From assembly GCF_008329985.2 (NCBI RefSeq), contig NZ_CP038437.2, positions 3,782,001-3,846,000 of the forward strand: 64,000 nucleotides of DNA, read 5' to 3'. The translations under genes were made by a program, and so were the position numbers. Of this stretch, positions 1 through 8,749 are shown piece by piece (positions within the stretch are counted from its first letter, which is position 1; each line of letters starts with the position of its first letter). This DNA comes from Halomonas binhaiensis. Its GTDB lineage: Bacteria > Pseudomonadota > Gammaproteobacteria > Pseudomonadales > Halomonadaceae. Below the pieces are notes generated by a model. The model worked only from the letters and a program-made list of their open reading frames with translations. It made no database searches and was not told the DNA's origin.

Positions 1-214
1 CCCGAGCATGGTTCAGCAGTCTCTCCCCTGCCGGCGTCAGCTCCACCCCCTGGCTACCGCGATAGAACAGGCGGCTGCCAAGCTGGCCTTCAAAGGCCTT
101 GATACGCGTACTGGCTGCCGCCGTGGAAAGGTTTGCCCGACGTGCGCCTCCGGTCAGGCTGGAGGCCTCTGCCACATGAATGAACAAGCGAATATCGGCT
201 AGGTCGAAGTGCAT
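1..214 (-). CDS. LysR-family transcriptional regulator, N-terminal part only
   Basis: This is the first 71 codons of a LysR-type regulator whose remainder lies beyond the left edge. The frame begins MHFDLADIRLFIHVAEASSL and continues into the family's winged helix-turn-helix, with the TPAGERLL segment that closes the DNA-binding domain. An AGGAGGAGG ribosome-binding site lies about 5 bases before the ATG at 214. It faces the same way as the TRAP transporter genes behind it. The Pseudomonas itaconate locus also has a LysR regulator beside it, so this may control the catabolic genes; that is inference from position. Confidence 0.85.
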   Translation of the reverse strand, partial: MHFDLADIRLFIHVAEASSLTGGARRANLSTAAASTRIKAFEGQLGSRLFYRGSQGVELTPAGERLLNHAR

Positions 215-257
215 CAGCCTCCTCCTGCAGTAAGTCCATGACCACAAACCTGTGCAA

Positions 258-779
258 TCAGCATTCCTGCAACTGGTCCAGACAGCGCCTGGCCAGTTCG
301 ACATAGCGCTGTGTTGCCTGATGCTTGCGTTGTATATCACGCTCGTCAAGCTGGCGGACCACCTTGGCGGGAGAGCCAAGCAGCAATGAAGCCGCTTCAC
401 AGCAGAACCCGGCCTTGACCATGGCGCAAGCCCCAATGATCGATGATGCGCCAATCACACTGCCATCCATGACGACCGCATTCATGCCAACCAGGACATC
501 CTCGCCAATGTCACAGCCATGCACCACAGCACCATGGCCGATATGCCCCCTGTGCCGGATACGTGTCAGCGATCCTTCCGTGCCATGCACCACGCAGTTG
601 TCCTGCAGGTTGGATTCCGGCTCCATGATGATGGCGCCGAAGTCACCGCGCAAGCTGGCTCCTGGGCCCACATAGCAGCCATCTCCTATTTCGACATGGC
701 CGATCACCACCGCCATGGGATGCACAAAAGCCGCTGGCGATATGGATGGCCGGATACCCTCGAACATATAGACTGCCAT
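258..779 (-). CDS. Gamma-carbonic-anhydrase-like hexapeptide protein (CaiE/PaaY type)
   Basis: A 173-residue left-handed beta-helix protein built of hexapeptide repeats (IGDGCYVGPGA, IGEDVLVGMNA, VIGASSIIGA). It keeps the residues that mark gamma-carbonic anhydrases: Arg44 and Asp46, the Gln59-Asp60 pair, and three candidate zinc histidines at 65, 82 and 87. CaiE and PaaY relatives are accessory proteins, often thioesterases or metal enzymes, in CoA-dependent catabolic operons, which suits the neighbouring CoA-thioester genes. It starts 14 bases after the TRAP permease stop and is probably the last gene of that operon. The actual reaction cannot be read from sequence. Confidence 0.85.
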   Translation of the reverse strand: MAVYMFEGIRPSISPAAFVHPMAVVIGHVEIGDGCYVGPGASLRGDFGAIIMEPESNLQDNCVVHGTEGSLTRIRHRGHIGHGAVVHGCDIGEDVLVGMNAVVMDGSVIGASSIIGACAMVKAGFCCEAASLLLGSPAKVVRQLDERDIQRKHQATQRYVELARRCLDQLQEC

Positions 780-793
780 GGCGTTCCCTCTAG

Positions 794-2995
794 TTAGTCG
801 GCAAGACGCTGCGAACAGCTTTTCATCTCAGCGTTCGCATCACCGCGCCGGCGCTGGTACTGCCAGACAATCACCACTACCGCCAGGAACACTCCGCCCA
901 GGTCGGTCTGCCATCCGCCTGCCATCATCGACAAACCCGCCACCAGCGCCACGATTCTCACGGGGGTATTCAGCGCCCCTAGCAGCCAGCCCTGTACGGC
1001 CGCTGCCAGCAAGTAAATGCCCAGGGCTCCTGTGACCAGCACGCGGGAAACTTCCAGCCAACTACCCTGCATCAGAATCGCCGGGCTGTAGAAGAACAGG
1101 AATGGCACCACGAAGGCCGCCAGGCCGAACTTGAAGGATGTCATGGAAGTCTTGAGCGGATCGGAGCCAGAAATCGCTGCTGCTGCATAGGACGCCAGGG
1201 CCACCGGAGGTGTGATGGCCGAAATCACCGCGTAATAGAAAACAAAGAAATGCGCCACCAGCGGTGAAATGCCGATTTCCTGCAATCCGGGGGCAATGAC
1301 GGAGGCAGAAACCGCATAGGCCGCCGTGGTGGGCATGCCCATTCCCAGCAGAATACTGATCAGCATGGCAAACAGCAGTGCCAGGAACTGGCTGCTATCG
1401 GCAATTTGCAGCAGCAAGGAAGCAAAGCGTGCCCCCACCCCTGTCATGGAAATGACGCCGACAACGATCCCGGCACAGGCACAGACAGCCACCAGGGGAA
1501 CCACCATGCGAGCTGACAGCGCCAAGGCGGCCAGGATGGCTCTGGGTCCCATGCGATAAGGCGTCAGCCAGGACACCACGGCCGCTGATACCATCGCCAG
1601 TGTGCCGGCACGAATCACCGAGTAGCCCATGAACAGCGTGGTGATCAGGATCACCACTGGCAGGAACAGATAGGCCTGCCGGAGCATCGGCGCAAGCCGG
1701 GGAAGCTCGTCACGACTCAGGCCATGCATTCCTTTGCGCCGGGCTTCCAGGTCCACCATGAAATAGATGGACAGAAAATAAAGCGCGGCAGGAATGATCG
1801 CTGCAAAGGCAATCTCGGTATAAGGAATACCGGTCACTTCCGCCATGATGAAGGCACCCGCCCCCATGATGGGAGGCGCAATCTGTCCGCCCGTCGAAGC
1901 GGCTGCTTCAATCGAACCCGCACTCCTCGGGGAATAGCCGACCCGCCGCATCAAGGGAATGGTCAGGCTGCCTGTCGATACGACATTGCCTGCCGACGTG
2001 CCATTGATCATGCCCATCAGGCCGGAAGCAAATACCGCGACCTTGGCGGGTCCACCTCTTGAGCGTCCTGCTACCGAGAAAGCGAAGTTGACGAAGTACT
2101 CGCCAACACGAGACTTCTGCAGGAAGGCGGCGAAAGTAATGAAAAGCACGATGTAGGTGGAGGACACGGCAATGGTCGGGCCCAGTACACCGTTGTCGGT
2201 ATACAGGTAGGTGAAAAGCTTTTTCGCACCATAGCCATTGTGCTCCAGAATACCTGGCAGCCAGGGGCCAGCGAAGGCATAAGCAATGAACACTCCCGTG
2301 ATCACCACCAATGCCATGCCCGCCACGCGACGCGTCAACTCCAGGATCAGCCCGATGCCTAGTGCGGCCATCCAGGCATCAATCCCCCCGATCAGCGGCG
2401 TTCCGGCAACCATTCGCCAGGAACTGAGGCCAGGAATGATGTAGGCCGCCACGGCCAATGCCAGAATGCCCAATGACACGTCAGCATGGTTCAGGCTGGC
2501 TCGGGGGCCTCTATAGCAGTAGCTGGTACTCAGTGACACCAGCAAGGCCAGCAGTGCCATGCCACCGAGGTAATGGCGTGCCAGCATGGCGGTACCATCC
2601 AGTGCAGCGTAATGCGGTTGCAGCCTCACAACCGCTACCATCAGCAACACACCCAGCGACAGCACCAGCGCCACAATGCCGAGCCCTCTTGCCCAAGGTG
2701 GCGCGTCTCCCACTGCTGCGAAATGGTGCGAAGATCCCAGCAACAGGAAACCGACCAGCAGGCCTGCTGCAATGTGCAGGATGCGATACACCCAGGTCTC
2801 GACGGGCTGGATGTTCAGTGCATATAGATGAAAGGCGATATAAGCCACACAGACCACGAAGACAATGGCAGCTGGCGTTCTTCCAAGGATACGTTCATTC
2901 CCTGCGGGCCTGACTTCATCGACAACTGCAGTGTCGAGAACATCAAGGCTTTCCTGCCCGGCCTCCCTTGCCGGCATCTCATTCTGGCTACTCAT
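794..2995 (-). CDS. TRAP transporter fused permease (DctQM fusion, TAXI class)
   Basis: A 733-residue inner-membrane protein joining the small four-helix and large twelve-helix TRAP subunits in one chain, as is usual for TAXI-type TRAP systems. Many hydrophobic segments are visible. The large-subunit half has typical glycine-rich stretches such as GLMGMINGTSAGNV near residue 325 and GMGMPTTAAYAV near 550. It should import an organic acid using an ion gradient, with the binding protein at 3130-4104. The ATG at 2995 is preferred because AAAGGGG lies 7 bases upstream. That start region is tandemly repeated (see 2995-3034). The substrate is probably a dicarboxylate, judged from the divergent catabolic genes. 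Confidence 0.93.
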   Translation of the reverse strand: MSSQNEMPAREAGQESLDVLDTAVVDEVRPAGNERILGRTPAAIVFVVCVAYIAFHLYALNIQPVETWVYRILHIAAGLLVGFLLLGSSHHFAAVGDAPPWARGLGIVALVLSLGVLLMVAVVRLQPHYAALDGTAMLARHYLGGMALLALLVSLSTSYCYRGPRASLNHADVSLGILALAVAAYIIPGLSSWRMVAGTPLIGGIDAWMAALGIGLILELTRRVAGMALVVITGVFIAYAFAGPWLPGILEHNGYGAKKLFTYLYTDNGVLGPTIAVSSTYIVLFITFAAFLQKSRVGEYFVNFAFSVAGRSRGGPAKVAVFASGLMGMINGTSAGNVVSTGSLTIPLMRRVGYSPRSAGSIEAAASTGGQIAPPIMGAGAFIMAEVTGIPYTEIAFAAIIPAALYFLSIYFMVDLEARRKGMHGLSRDELPRLAPMLRQAYLFLPVVILITTLFMGYSVIRAGTLAMVSAAVVSWLTPYRMGPRAILAALALSARMVVPLVAVCACAGIVVGVISMTGVGARFASLLLQIADSSQFLALLFAMLISILLGMGMPTTAAYAVSASVIAPGLQEIGISPLVAHFFVFYYAVISAITPPVALASYAAAAISGSDPLKTSMTSFKFGLAAFVVPFLFFYSPAILMQGSWLEVSRVLVTGALGIYLLAAAVQGWLLGALNTPVRIVALVAGLSMMAGGWQTDLGGVFLAVVVIVWQYQRRRGDANAEMKSCSQRLAD

Positions 2996-3034
2996 CACGA
3001 CACCCCTTTCTCATCTCGACACCCCTTTCTCATC
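2995..3034 (-). repeat. 19-bp tandem duplication carrying SD and ATG before the TRAP permease
   Basis: On the minus strand, ATGAG lies at 3033, 3014 and 2995, exactly 19 bases apart. Each of the two intervals reads AAAGGGGTGTCG, so both the ribosome-binding site and the start codon are duplicated. The outermost ATG opens a 12-codon frame whose TGA shares its A with the permease ATG (TGATG at 2997-2993). This would allow translational coupling. Confidence 0.8.
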
Positions 3035-3070
3035 CCGACACGCTATGGGCAATGGGCAATCAATGAAATG

Positions 3071-3120
3071 ACTGCAGGATTTCCAGGGGTAATCACATAC
3101 CCAGGAGGAAATCCTGCAGT
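3071..3120 (-). promoter_or_regulatory. Intercistronic hairpin between TAXI receptor and permease
   Basis: A perfect 14-bp inverted repeat, ACTGCAGGATTTCC at 3071-3084 and its complement at 3107-3120, with a 22-base loop. It sits 10 bases after the receptor stop codon and has no T-run on the minus side. It therefore looks like an mRNA-stabilising or partial-termination hairpin, of the kind that lets a binding protein be made in excess of its permease. Confidence 0.7.
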
Positions 3121-3129
3121 GAGCATGAA

Positions 3130-4104
3130 TCATCCCTTGAGCTCATCCGGAATGTCGTAACCGTTCTCCTCGAACCACCTCACTGCACCGGGGTGGAAAG
3201 GAATCTGTGTGTTATAGATGACGTTCTCGGGAATCGTCTCGGCAGCCGAGCGATGCACCTTGAGCATGGCTTCATGGTTTTCCATCACAGCCTTGACCAC
3301 TTCGTAGGCCAGCGATTCCGGCATATCGGCATTGACCACGACGAAGTTCCAGATGGATACCGTGGGGATATCTTCCGTGACGGCCCGGTAAGTACCTGCG
3401 GGGACAACAGAGCGGGAAATCTCGGAATATTCTTTTACGATCTTGTCGATATCATCCTTTGGAAAGCTGAAGACATTGATCTCTGACTGGGCTTCCAACT
3501 GACTGACAGATGACACAGGCAGCCCGGCACCGAAAGCAAAGGCATCCAGCAGGCCATCCTGCATCTGACCCGCCTGGTCACCGGAACCACCCTCAAGAGT
3601 GGTGATATCGTAGCCCAACAGGTCAAAGAACCGCGGCCAATAGACACTATTGGTGCCGCCGGCAGAACCAACGCCAGCACGCTTGCCTTCCAGGGCATCC
3701 ACGCCGGAAATTGCGGAATCCTTCATGGTGCTGATATGAAAGATGGTCTGATACATGGGAAATAGTGCGCGAACCTTGTCATGCTTGACGCCAGGAAGGA
3801 TAGGACTCTTGCCTTCGATGGCTTCCAGTGCCGGCCCCATCGTCACCAGGCCGAAGTCATGTTCACCCAGTTGAACCATGCTGACATTCTGTACTGGCCC
3901 CCCGGTGATTTCGGCACCGATATTGGTACCCAGCTTCTGATTGATCAGATTGGCCCACCCGGAGCCATAGATGTAATAGGTACCGCCTTGACTGGAAGTC
4001 CCTACGGTCATGCTGGATGGCCAGTCCGAGCGGTCATCGCCGACAGCAAATGCTGAAAAGAAAAGAAGAAGAGACGTGGAGAGAGCAAGCGTAATCTTGT
4101 TCAT
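3130..4104 (-). CDS. TAXI-family TRAP transporter solute-binding protein
   Basis: A 324-residue periplasmic receptor. Residues 1-20 or so form a signal peptide (KITLALSTSLLLFFSAFA), followed by the TAXI opening motif VGTSSQGGTYYIYGSG near 34-49. The length is normal for the family. It binds the substrate for the fused permease encoded just downstream and is the first gene of this minus-strand operon. The AT-rich region before it (4105-4468) is shared with the divergent hydratase gene. Substrate identity is inferred only from the neighbours. Confidence 0.93.
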   Translation of the reverse strand: MNKITLALSTSLLLFFSAFAVGDDRSDWPSSMTVGTSSQGGTYYIYGSGWANLINQKLGTNIGAEITGGPVQNVSMVQLGEHDFGLVTMGPALEAIEGKSPILPGVKHDKVRALFPMYQTIFHISTMKDSAISGVDALEGKRAGVGSAGGTNSVYWPRFFDLLGYDITTLEGGSGDQAGQMQDGLLDAFAFGAGLPVSSVSQLEAQSEINVFSFPKDDIDKIVKEYSEISRSVVPAGTYRAVTEDIPTVSIWNFVVVNADMPESLAYEVVKAVMENHEAMLKVHRSAAETIPENVIYNTQIPFHPGAVRWFEENGYDIPDELKG

Positions 4105-4468
4105 GATCGACCTCTGATTATTGTGTTTTTCGAGACACTAAAGATGCTTTTTGTTTGCAACTTGCTGTCTGCGAAGCCCAGCGCGCGAATTGAGCCTGCA
4201 ACACCTATCCCCTGAGATGAAGTTGGATTTCTCAACACCCCCTTTCGGAAACACTTAATAGACTTTTGTCGAATAACATATATTTCTTATCATCCTGATT
4301 AGATGAAAATAAAATATAATCATATACCTATATATATCTCGTTCGCGGTACAGAGAGGATGGCGTTAGGAATTCCAGAACACCCGCTTATTGATTTACAA
4401 ATTCTCTCCAGCACATGAGTTGCGCATCCTGAGCTTGTCGAAAAGCACAAGCGAACAGGATGGGCCAT
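4105..4468. other. Divergent promoter region of the catabolic locus, with an imperfect dyad
   Basis: No gene is visible in these 364 bases. The middle is strikingly AT-rich compared with the flanks. An imperfect inverted repeat pairs TATTTCTTATCATC (4281-4294) with GATGAAAATAAAATA (4302-4316) around a 7-base centre. This is a reasonable candidate operator for the LysR regulator at the left edge. I could not assign -35 and -10 boxes with confidence. Confidence 0.45.
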
Positions 4469-5296
4469 ATGAAAATCGACAGTTGGGTAGGAAATCAGGA
4501 GGTCAGCAGAGACGTTATTGCGTCAACTCTCGTGTACAGAATTGCTACAACATTTTGTGAAGAGTCGCCCCGACCGGGAGAGGCTTTACCCCATCTCTGG
4601 CACTGGGCTTTCTTTCAGGAACCGGTTGTTGAATCCCAGTTGGGCGACGATGGCCATCCTGCCCGGGGACTGTTCCTGCCTCCCATAGAAGGACGCAACC
4701 GCATGTGGGCAGGCGGACGCGTCAATTTCCTCGAACCCTTGCGCGTGGATGCTCCTGCCGAGCGCCGCTCGACTATTACCAATGTTCAAGAAAAGCAAGG
4801 AAGGAACGGCGATCTGCTCTTCGTTACGGTAGAGCACACCTATGTGCAGAACGACATACTGTGTATTCGAGAAGAGCAGGACATTGTCTATCGCGAACCC
4901 AGTCCACCCAAACTTAGAAGCACCCTACCAGTCCCATCAACTAGCTGGCAGGACAACATCCAGCCCTCTCCGGTCATGCTGTTCCGCTACTCCGCGGTGA
5001 CATTCAATGGACACCGGATTCATTACGACCAGCCCTATGTCACAGAGCGTGAAGGCTATCCTGGCCTCGTCGTTCACGGCCCCATGATTGCGACACTGCT
5101 TCTGCGCAGCTTCACGCGGCGCCATCCCGACAAGATCCCGCGCTATTTCTCCTATCGGGGGCTCAGGCCGCTGTTTGCCAATACAGGTTTCCATATAGGG
5201 GGCGTCGAGCGTACGGATCAGCAGTTTTCACTCTGGGCATTCAATGATGACGGCCCGGCACATCAGGCAGAAATACAATACCAGGAGCAACGCTAA
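4469..5296 (+). CDS. MaoC/HTD2-like acyl-CoA hydratase, probable itaconyl-CoA or mesaconyl-C4-CoA hydratase
   Basis: A 275-residue double hot-dog hydratase. The C-terminal half has the family's active-site segment FNGHRIHYD (about residues 179-187) followed by EGYPGLVVHGP. Together with the CoA-transferase and CitE-like lyase downstream, it matches the hydratase that makes citramalyl-CoA in itaconate breakdown (Ich), or the related mesaconyl-C4-CoA hydratase. Two in-frame ATGs exist, at 4460 and 4469. AGGA at 4457-4460 is 8 bases from the second and touches the first, so 4469 is chosen. The stop codon overlaps the next ATG (TAATG). The exact substrate is inference. Confidence 0.85.
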   Translation: MKIDSWVGNQEVSRDVIASTLVYRIATTFCEESPRPGEALPHLWHWAFFQEPVVESQLGDDGHPARGLFLPPIEGRNRMWAGGRVNFLEPLRVDAPAERRSTITNVQEKQGRNGDLLFVTVEHTYVQNDILCIREEQDIVYREPSPPKLRSTLPVPSTSWQDNIQPSPVMLFRYSAVTFNGHRIHYDQPYVTEREGYPGLVVHGPMIATLLLRSFTRRHPDKIPRYFSYRGLRPLFANTGFHIGGVERTDQQFSLWAFNDDGPAHQAEIQYQEQR

Positions 5297-6459
5297 TGTT
5301 TATCCGTGACCCTGAATCTATCGAGGCCATCCGTGACGGAGTCCGTTGCCTCTGTGCCAATTTCGATGATGCCTACTGGCGCCAGGTCGACGAGGAAAAA
5401 GGCTTTCCTGAAGCATTCGTCAATGCCCTGACCGAGGCTGGATGGCTTGCCGCAATGATTCCAGAAGAATACGGCGGATCAGGCCTTGGGTTGACCGAAG
5501 CCTCGGTCATTCTCGAGGAGGTCAACCGCTGTGGCGGCAACTCCGGCACCGTTCACGGCCAGATGTACAACATGTTCACCCTGCTGCGGCATGGCAGTGA
5601 AGAACAAAAGCGCCAGTACCTACCCAGGATTGCCGCTGGTGAATTGCGCTTGCAGTCCATGGGCGTGACCGAGCCCACCACAGGCACGGATACCACCAAG
5701 ATCAAGACCACTGCCGTGCGCCGGGGAGACAAGTACGTCATCAACGGCCAGAAGGTGTGGATCTCACGTATCCAGCATTCCGACCTGATGATCCTGCTGG
5801 CACGCACCACTCCCATCGACCAGGTACAGCGCAAGTCCTTGGGAATGTCGATTTTCCTGGTAGATCTCCATCAGGCCATTGGCAATGGCCTGAGCGTTCA
5901 GCCTATCCCCAACATGGTCAACCACGAGACCAATGAACTGTTCTTCGACAATCTGGAAATTCCCGCGGATAGCCTGATCGGAGAAGAAGGCATGGGGTTT
6001 CGCTACATTTTGGATGGCCTCAATGCGGAACGTACCTTGATTGCCGCCGAATGCATCGGCGATGGGCGCTGGTTCATCGACAAGGCCACCCGCTATGCAA
6101 GAGATCGCGAAGTATTCGGCCGGCCCATCGGCATGAACCAGGGCGTTCAATTCCCCATCGCCCAGGCCCATATTGACGTCGAGGCCGCCGACCTGATGCG
6201 CTGGAGAGCCTGTCATGAGTACGACAGCGGCCAGAATGCCGGTGCCAGTGCCAACATGGCCAAATACCTGGCCGCGGAAGCCTCATGGAAAGCCGCCAAC
6301 GTGTGCCTTCAGACCCACGGTGGGTTCGGGTTTGCCTGTGAATACGACGTCGAACGCAAGTTCCGCGAGACACGTCTGTATCAGGTAGCCCCGATTTCGA
6401 CCAACCTGATTCTCTCCTATGTTGCCGAGCACTTGCTCGACCTTCCTCGCTCGTTCTAG
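5296..6459 (+). CDS. Acyl-CoA dehydrogenase
   Basis: A 387-residue FAD-dependent acyl-CoA dehydrogenase with all three family domains, including MGVTEPTTGTD in the FAD/substrate region and the C-terminal HGGFGFACEYDVERKFRETR. In short-chain enzymes the catalytic Glu sits just after this in a YEGT motif. Here the same place reads VAPIST. A Glu in NAERT, about residue 239, matches the alternative position used by isovaleryl- and long-chain dehydrogenases. Its ATG overlaps the hydratase stop by one base, so it is translationally coupled. The P. aeruginosa itaconate locus has an acyl-CoA dehydrogenase in the same position. Electrons would pass to the EtfAB encoded downstream. Confidence 0.92.
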   Translation: MFIRDPESIEAIRDGVRCLCANFDDAYWRQVDEEKGFPEAFVNALTEAGWLAAMIPEEYGGSGLGLTEASVILEEVNRCGGNSGTVHGQMYNMFTLLRHGSEEQKRQYLPRIAAGELRLQSMGVTEPTTGTDTTKIKTTAVRRGDKYVINGQKVWISRIQHSDLMILLARTTPIDQVQRKSLGMSIFLVDLHQAIGNGLSVQPIPNMVNHETNELFFDNLEIPADSLIGEEGMGFRYILDGLNAERTLIAAECIGDGRWFIDKATRYARDREVFGRPIGMNQGVQFPIAQAHIDVEAADLMRWRACHEYDSGQNAGASANMAKYLAAEASWKAANVCLQTHGGFGFACEYDVERKFRETRLYQVAPISTNLILSYVAEHLLDLPRSF

Positions 6460-6480
6460 GGCCTGTCTGCAAACGAGACT

Positions 6481-6509
6481 CCCGCAGTGGGCATCCTGCT
6501 GGCTGCGGG
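6481..6509 (+). promoter_or_regulatory. Intercistronic hairpin before the CoA-transferase gene
   Basis: CCCGCAG (6481-6487) pairs with CTGCGGG (6503-6509) around a 15-base loop, between the dehydrogenase stop and the next ribosome-binding site. There is no T-run, so a processing or stability role is more likely than termination. Confidence 0.5.
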
Positions 6510-6524
6510 CAGAAAGGAGTACTC

Positions 6525-7730
6525 ATGCACGATACCACCACTTCCCCCCGGCCTCTCGATGGCATCACTGTCGTCAGTCTTGAGCACGCCATCGCTGCCC
6601 CGTTCTGTACACGTCAACTGGCGGACCTTGGTGCGCGAGTGATCAAGGTGGAACGGCCCAAGGTCGGTGACTTCGCCCGCAGCTATGACGAAAGGGTCTC
6701 CGGCCTGGCATCTCATTTTGTATGGACCAACCGCTCCAAGGAGAGCCTGACCCTCGACGTGAAGGCCGAAGAATCCAGCGATATCATGGAACGCCTTCTC
6801 TCCGAGGCGGATGTTCTGGTCCAGAACCTTGCTCCAGGCGCAGCCGCTCGACTCGGCCTATCTTTCGACAGCCTGCATGAGCGTTTCCCGCAGCTGATCG
6901 TCTGCGACATTTCCGGCTATGGCGATGACGGTCCTTACCGCGACAAGAAAGCCTATGACTTGTTGATTCAGAGCGAAGCAGGTTTTCTCTCGACGACCGG
7001 AAGCCCGGAAGAGGACGGAATGGCAAAGGCGGGCTGTTCCATTGCCGACATTGCCGCAGGCATGTATGCCTACTCCAATGTGCTATCGGCACTTCTGCTA
7101 CGCGAGCGCACAGGCAAGGGCAGTCATATCGATGTCTCGATGCTCGAATGCCTGGTCGAGTGGATGGGCTACCCACTTTACTACGCCTATAAAGGTGCCA
7201 CACCGCCGGCACGTGCCGGTGCTGCCCATGCCACCATCTATCCCTATGGCCCCTTCCCTGCCGGTGATGGGAATACTGTCATGCTCGGCCTGCAGAATGA
7301 ACGCGAGTGGCAAACCTTCTGCGACGTTGTCCTGCAGGATTCTGTACTTGCCAGCGACCCGCGTTTCTCCAGCAATTCCCAGCGTTCTGCCCATCGCCAG
7401 AAACTACGTGAGTTGATCTGTCATGCCTTTCAGGAACTCAGCGCCGATGAGGTCATCGCCAGACTGGAAGATGCCAATATCGCCAATGCCCATGTCAATG
7501 ACATGCATGACGTCTGGCAGCATCCACAACTCATGGCGCGCCAGCGTTGGACACAGATTTCCTCTCCTGCCGGCCCGCTGCCGGCACTCCTGCCGCCAGG
7601 ACGCAGCAATGCCTTCATGCCTCGCATGGACGAGGTGCCTGATCTTGGTCAGCACAGTGTCGACCTGCTGCTGGAACTGGGCTTCAGTGACGACAGCATT
7701 TACCGCCTTGCCGCCAAGGGCGTCATTTGA
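6525..7730 (+). CDS. CaiB/BaiF family (family III) CoA-transferase
   Basis: A 401-residue family III CoA-transferase. The N-terminal Rossmann-like part has the usual LADLGARVIKVERP, and VCDISGYG lies near residue 127. The catalytic Asp is expected in CSIADIAAG, Asp175. In this context it would activate a free acid by taking CoA from succinyl-CoA, as itaconate CoA-transferase (Ict) does. A clear AAAGGAGT site precedes the ATG. It lies between dehydrogenase and lyase in one apparent operon. The substrate assignment rests on the gene set, not on residues. Confidence 0.92.
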   Translation: MHDTTTSPRPLDGITVVSLEHAIAAPFCTRQLADLGARVIKVERPKVGDFARSYDERVSGLASHFVWTNRSKESLTLDVKAEESSDIMERLLSEADVLVQNLAPGAAARLGLSFDSLHERFPQLIVCDISGYGDDGPYRDKKAYDLLIQSEAGFLSTTGSPEEDGMAKAGCSIADIAAGMYAYSNVLSALLLRERTGKGSHIDVSMLECLVEWMGYPLYYAYKGATPPARAGAAHATIYPYGPFPAGDGNTVMLGLQNEREWQTFCDVVLQDSVLASDPRFSSNSQRSAHRQKLRELICHAFQELSADEVIARLEDANIANAHVNDMHDVWQHPQLMARQRWTQISSPAGPLPALLPPGRSNAFMPRMDEVPDLGQHSVDLLLELGFSDDSIYRLAAKGVI

Positions 7731-7748
7731 ATCACACGGAGAGCTACC

Positions 7749-8564
7749 ATGAATTCGCCCCTGCAACGCTCTTTCCTGTTCGTCCCGGCGACTCGGCCGG
7801 AGCGGATCGTCAAAGCGCTGAACAGTGACGCCGATACGGTCATTGTTGATCTCGAAGACGCTGTCGCATCGCATGAGAAAGACCTGGCCCGCCACCATCT
7901 GGACGAATTCCTCCAGGCTACCCCTGAAGCCCGGGTACTGGTGCGCATCAACTCGACAGCGCAGGACATCAGGAAGGACCTGGCGGTATGCGCAAAGTTC
8001 TCCAATGTCTGCGGCATCATGCTACCCAAGGCCGAGACCTGCAAACAGATCGAACTGGTCGCCACCTGCCGCAAGCCGGTCTGGCCCATCATCGAAACCG
8101 CCAGGGGGCTGGTATCAATGACCAGCCTGGCCTTTACCAGTGGCATAGAAAGGCTCACCTTTGGTGCTCTGGACCTGGCGACAGATCTCAACCTGGAGCC
8201 AGGAAGCCCCGGCGCGGCGATTATCCTCGACCAGTGCCGCTATCAACTGATTGTCTGTTCTCGTTCCGCCAGATTGCCGTCTCCAGTGGAAAGTGTCGCG
8301 CCTCATATCCACGATACCGCCAAAGTGGAGCAGGCTGCGCAGAGGGCCGCCGAAATGGGGTTTTCCGGCATGCTCAGCATTCACCCAAAGCAGATACCCG
8401 CGATCCACAAGGCCTTCACTCCCAGCGGCGAATCCCTGGCCTGGGCACGCAAGGTACTGGATGCAGCCCAACACCATGACGGCGCCTTCCAGCTTGATGG
8501 CCAGATGGTCGATGAGCCGGTCATTATTCGCGCCAGAACGCTGCTGGCACGTGCTGGAGAGTGA
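7749..8564 (+). CDS. HpcH/HpaI (CitE-like) lyase, probable citramalyl-CoA lyase
   Basis: A 271-residue CitE-like lyase. It opens with RSFLFVPATRPERIVKA and has the metal/substrate motif VIVDLEDAV (31-39), an RINS segment, IETARGL, the FGALDLATDL segment and GMLSIHPKQI. This is the free-standing CitE type that splits malyl-, citramalyl- or HMG-like CoA thioesters. Next to a hydratase and a CoA-transferase it fits (S)-citramalyl-CoA lyase (Ccl), giving acetyl-CoA and pyruvate. A GGAGAG site lies before the ATG, 18 bases after the CoA-transferase stop. Confidence 0.9.
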   Translation: MNSPLQRSFLFVPATRPERIVKALNSDADTVIVDLEDAVASHEKDLARHHLDEFLQATPEARVLVRINSTAQDIRKDLAVCAKFSNVCGIMLPKAETCKQIELVATCRKPVWPIIETARGLVSMTSLAFTSGIERLTFGALDLATDLNLEPGSPGAAIILDQCRYQLIVCSRSARLPSPVESVAPHIHDTAKVEQAAQRAAEMGFSGMLSIHPKQIPAIHKAFTPSGESLAWARKVLDAAQHHDGAFQLDGQMVDEPVIIRARTLLARAGE

Positions 8565-8622
8565 GAACAATCGTCCTTTCTCGACAACCCGACGATCTAC
8601 TCCAATGCCCCGGGCCAAACTG

Positions 8623-8730
8623 TCTGTCAAACAATCTGTCCGTCTAACAAGCAGTCCGTCTAACAAGCAGTCCGTCTAACAAGCAGTCCATCTAACAAGC
8701 AGCCCGTCAAACACGCCCATCAAACATGCG
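8623..8730 (+). repeat. 16-bp tandem array in the etfB leader
   Basis: Four near-identical copies of TCCGTCTAACAAGCAG fill 8639-8702 (the fourth has one change). A diverged copy precedes them from 8623 and decaying copies follow to about 8730. The array ends about 20 bases before the etfB start. The period is not a multiple of three, and the unit contains TAA, so it is not coding. Confidence 0.9.
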
Positions 8731-8749
8731 AACAAAAATGGAGCCTGAT

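Noticed and set aside
8623..8730. Possible CRISPR array
   Set aside because: Units are 16 bp and contiguous with no spacers, and no cas gene is present. The same applies to the other arrays in the window.
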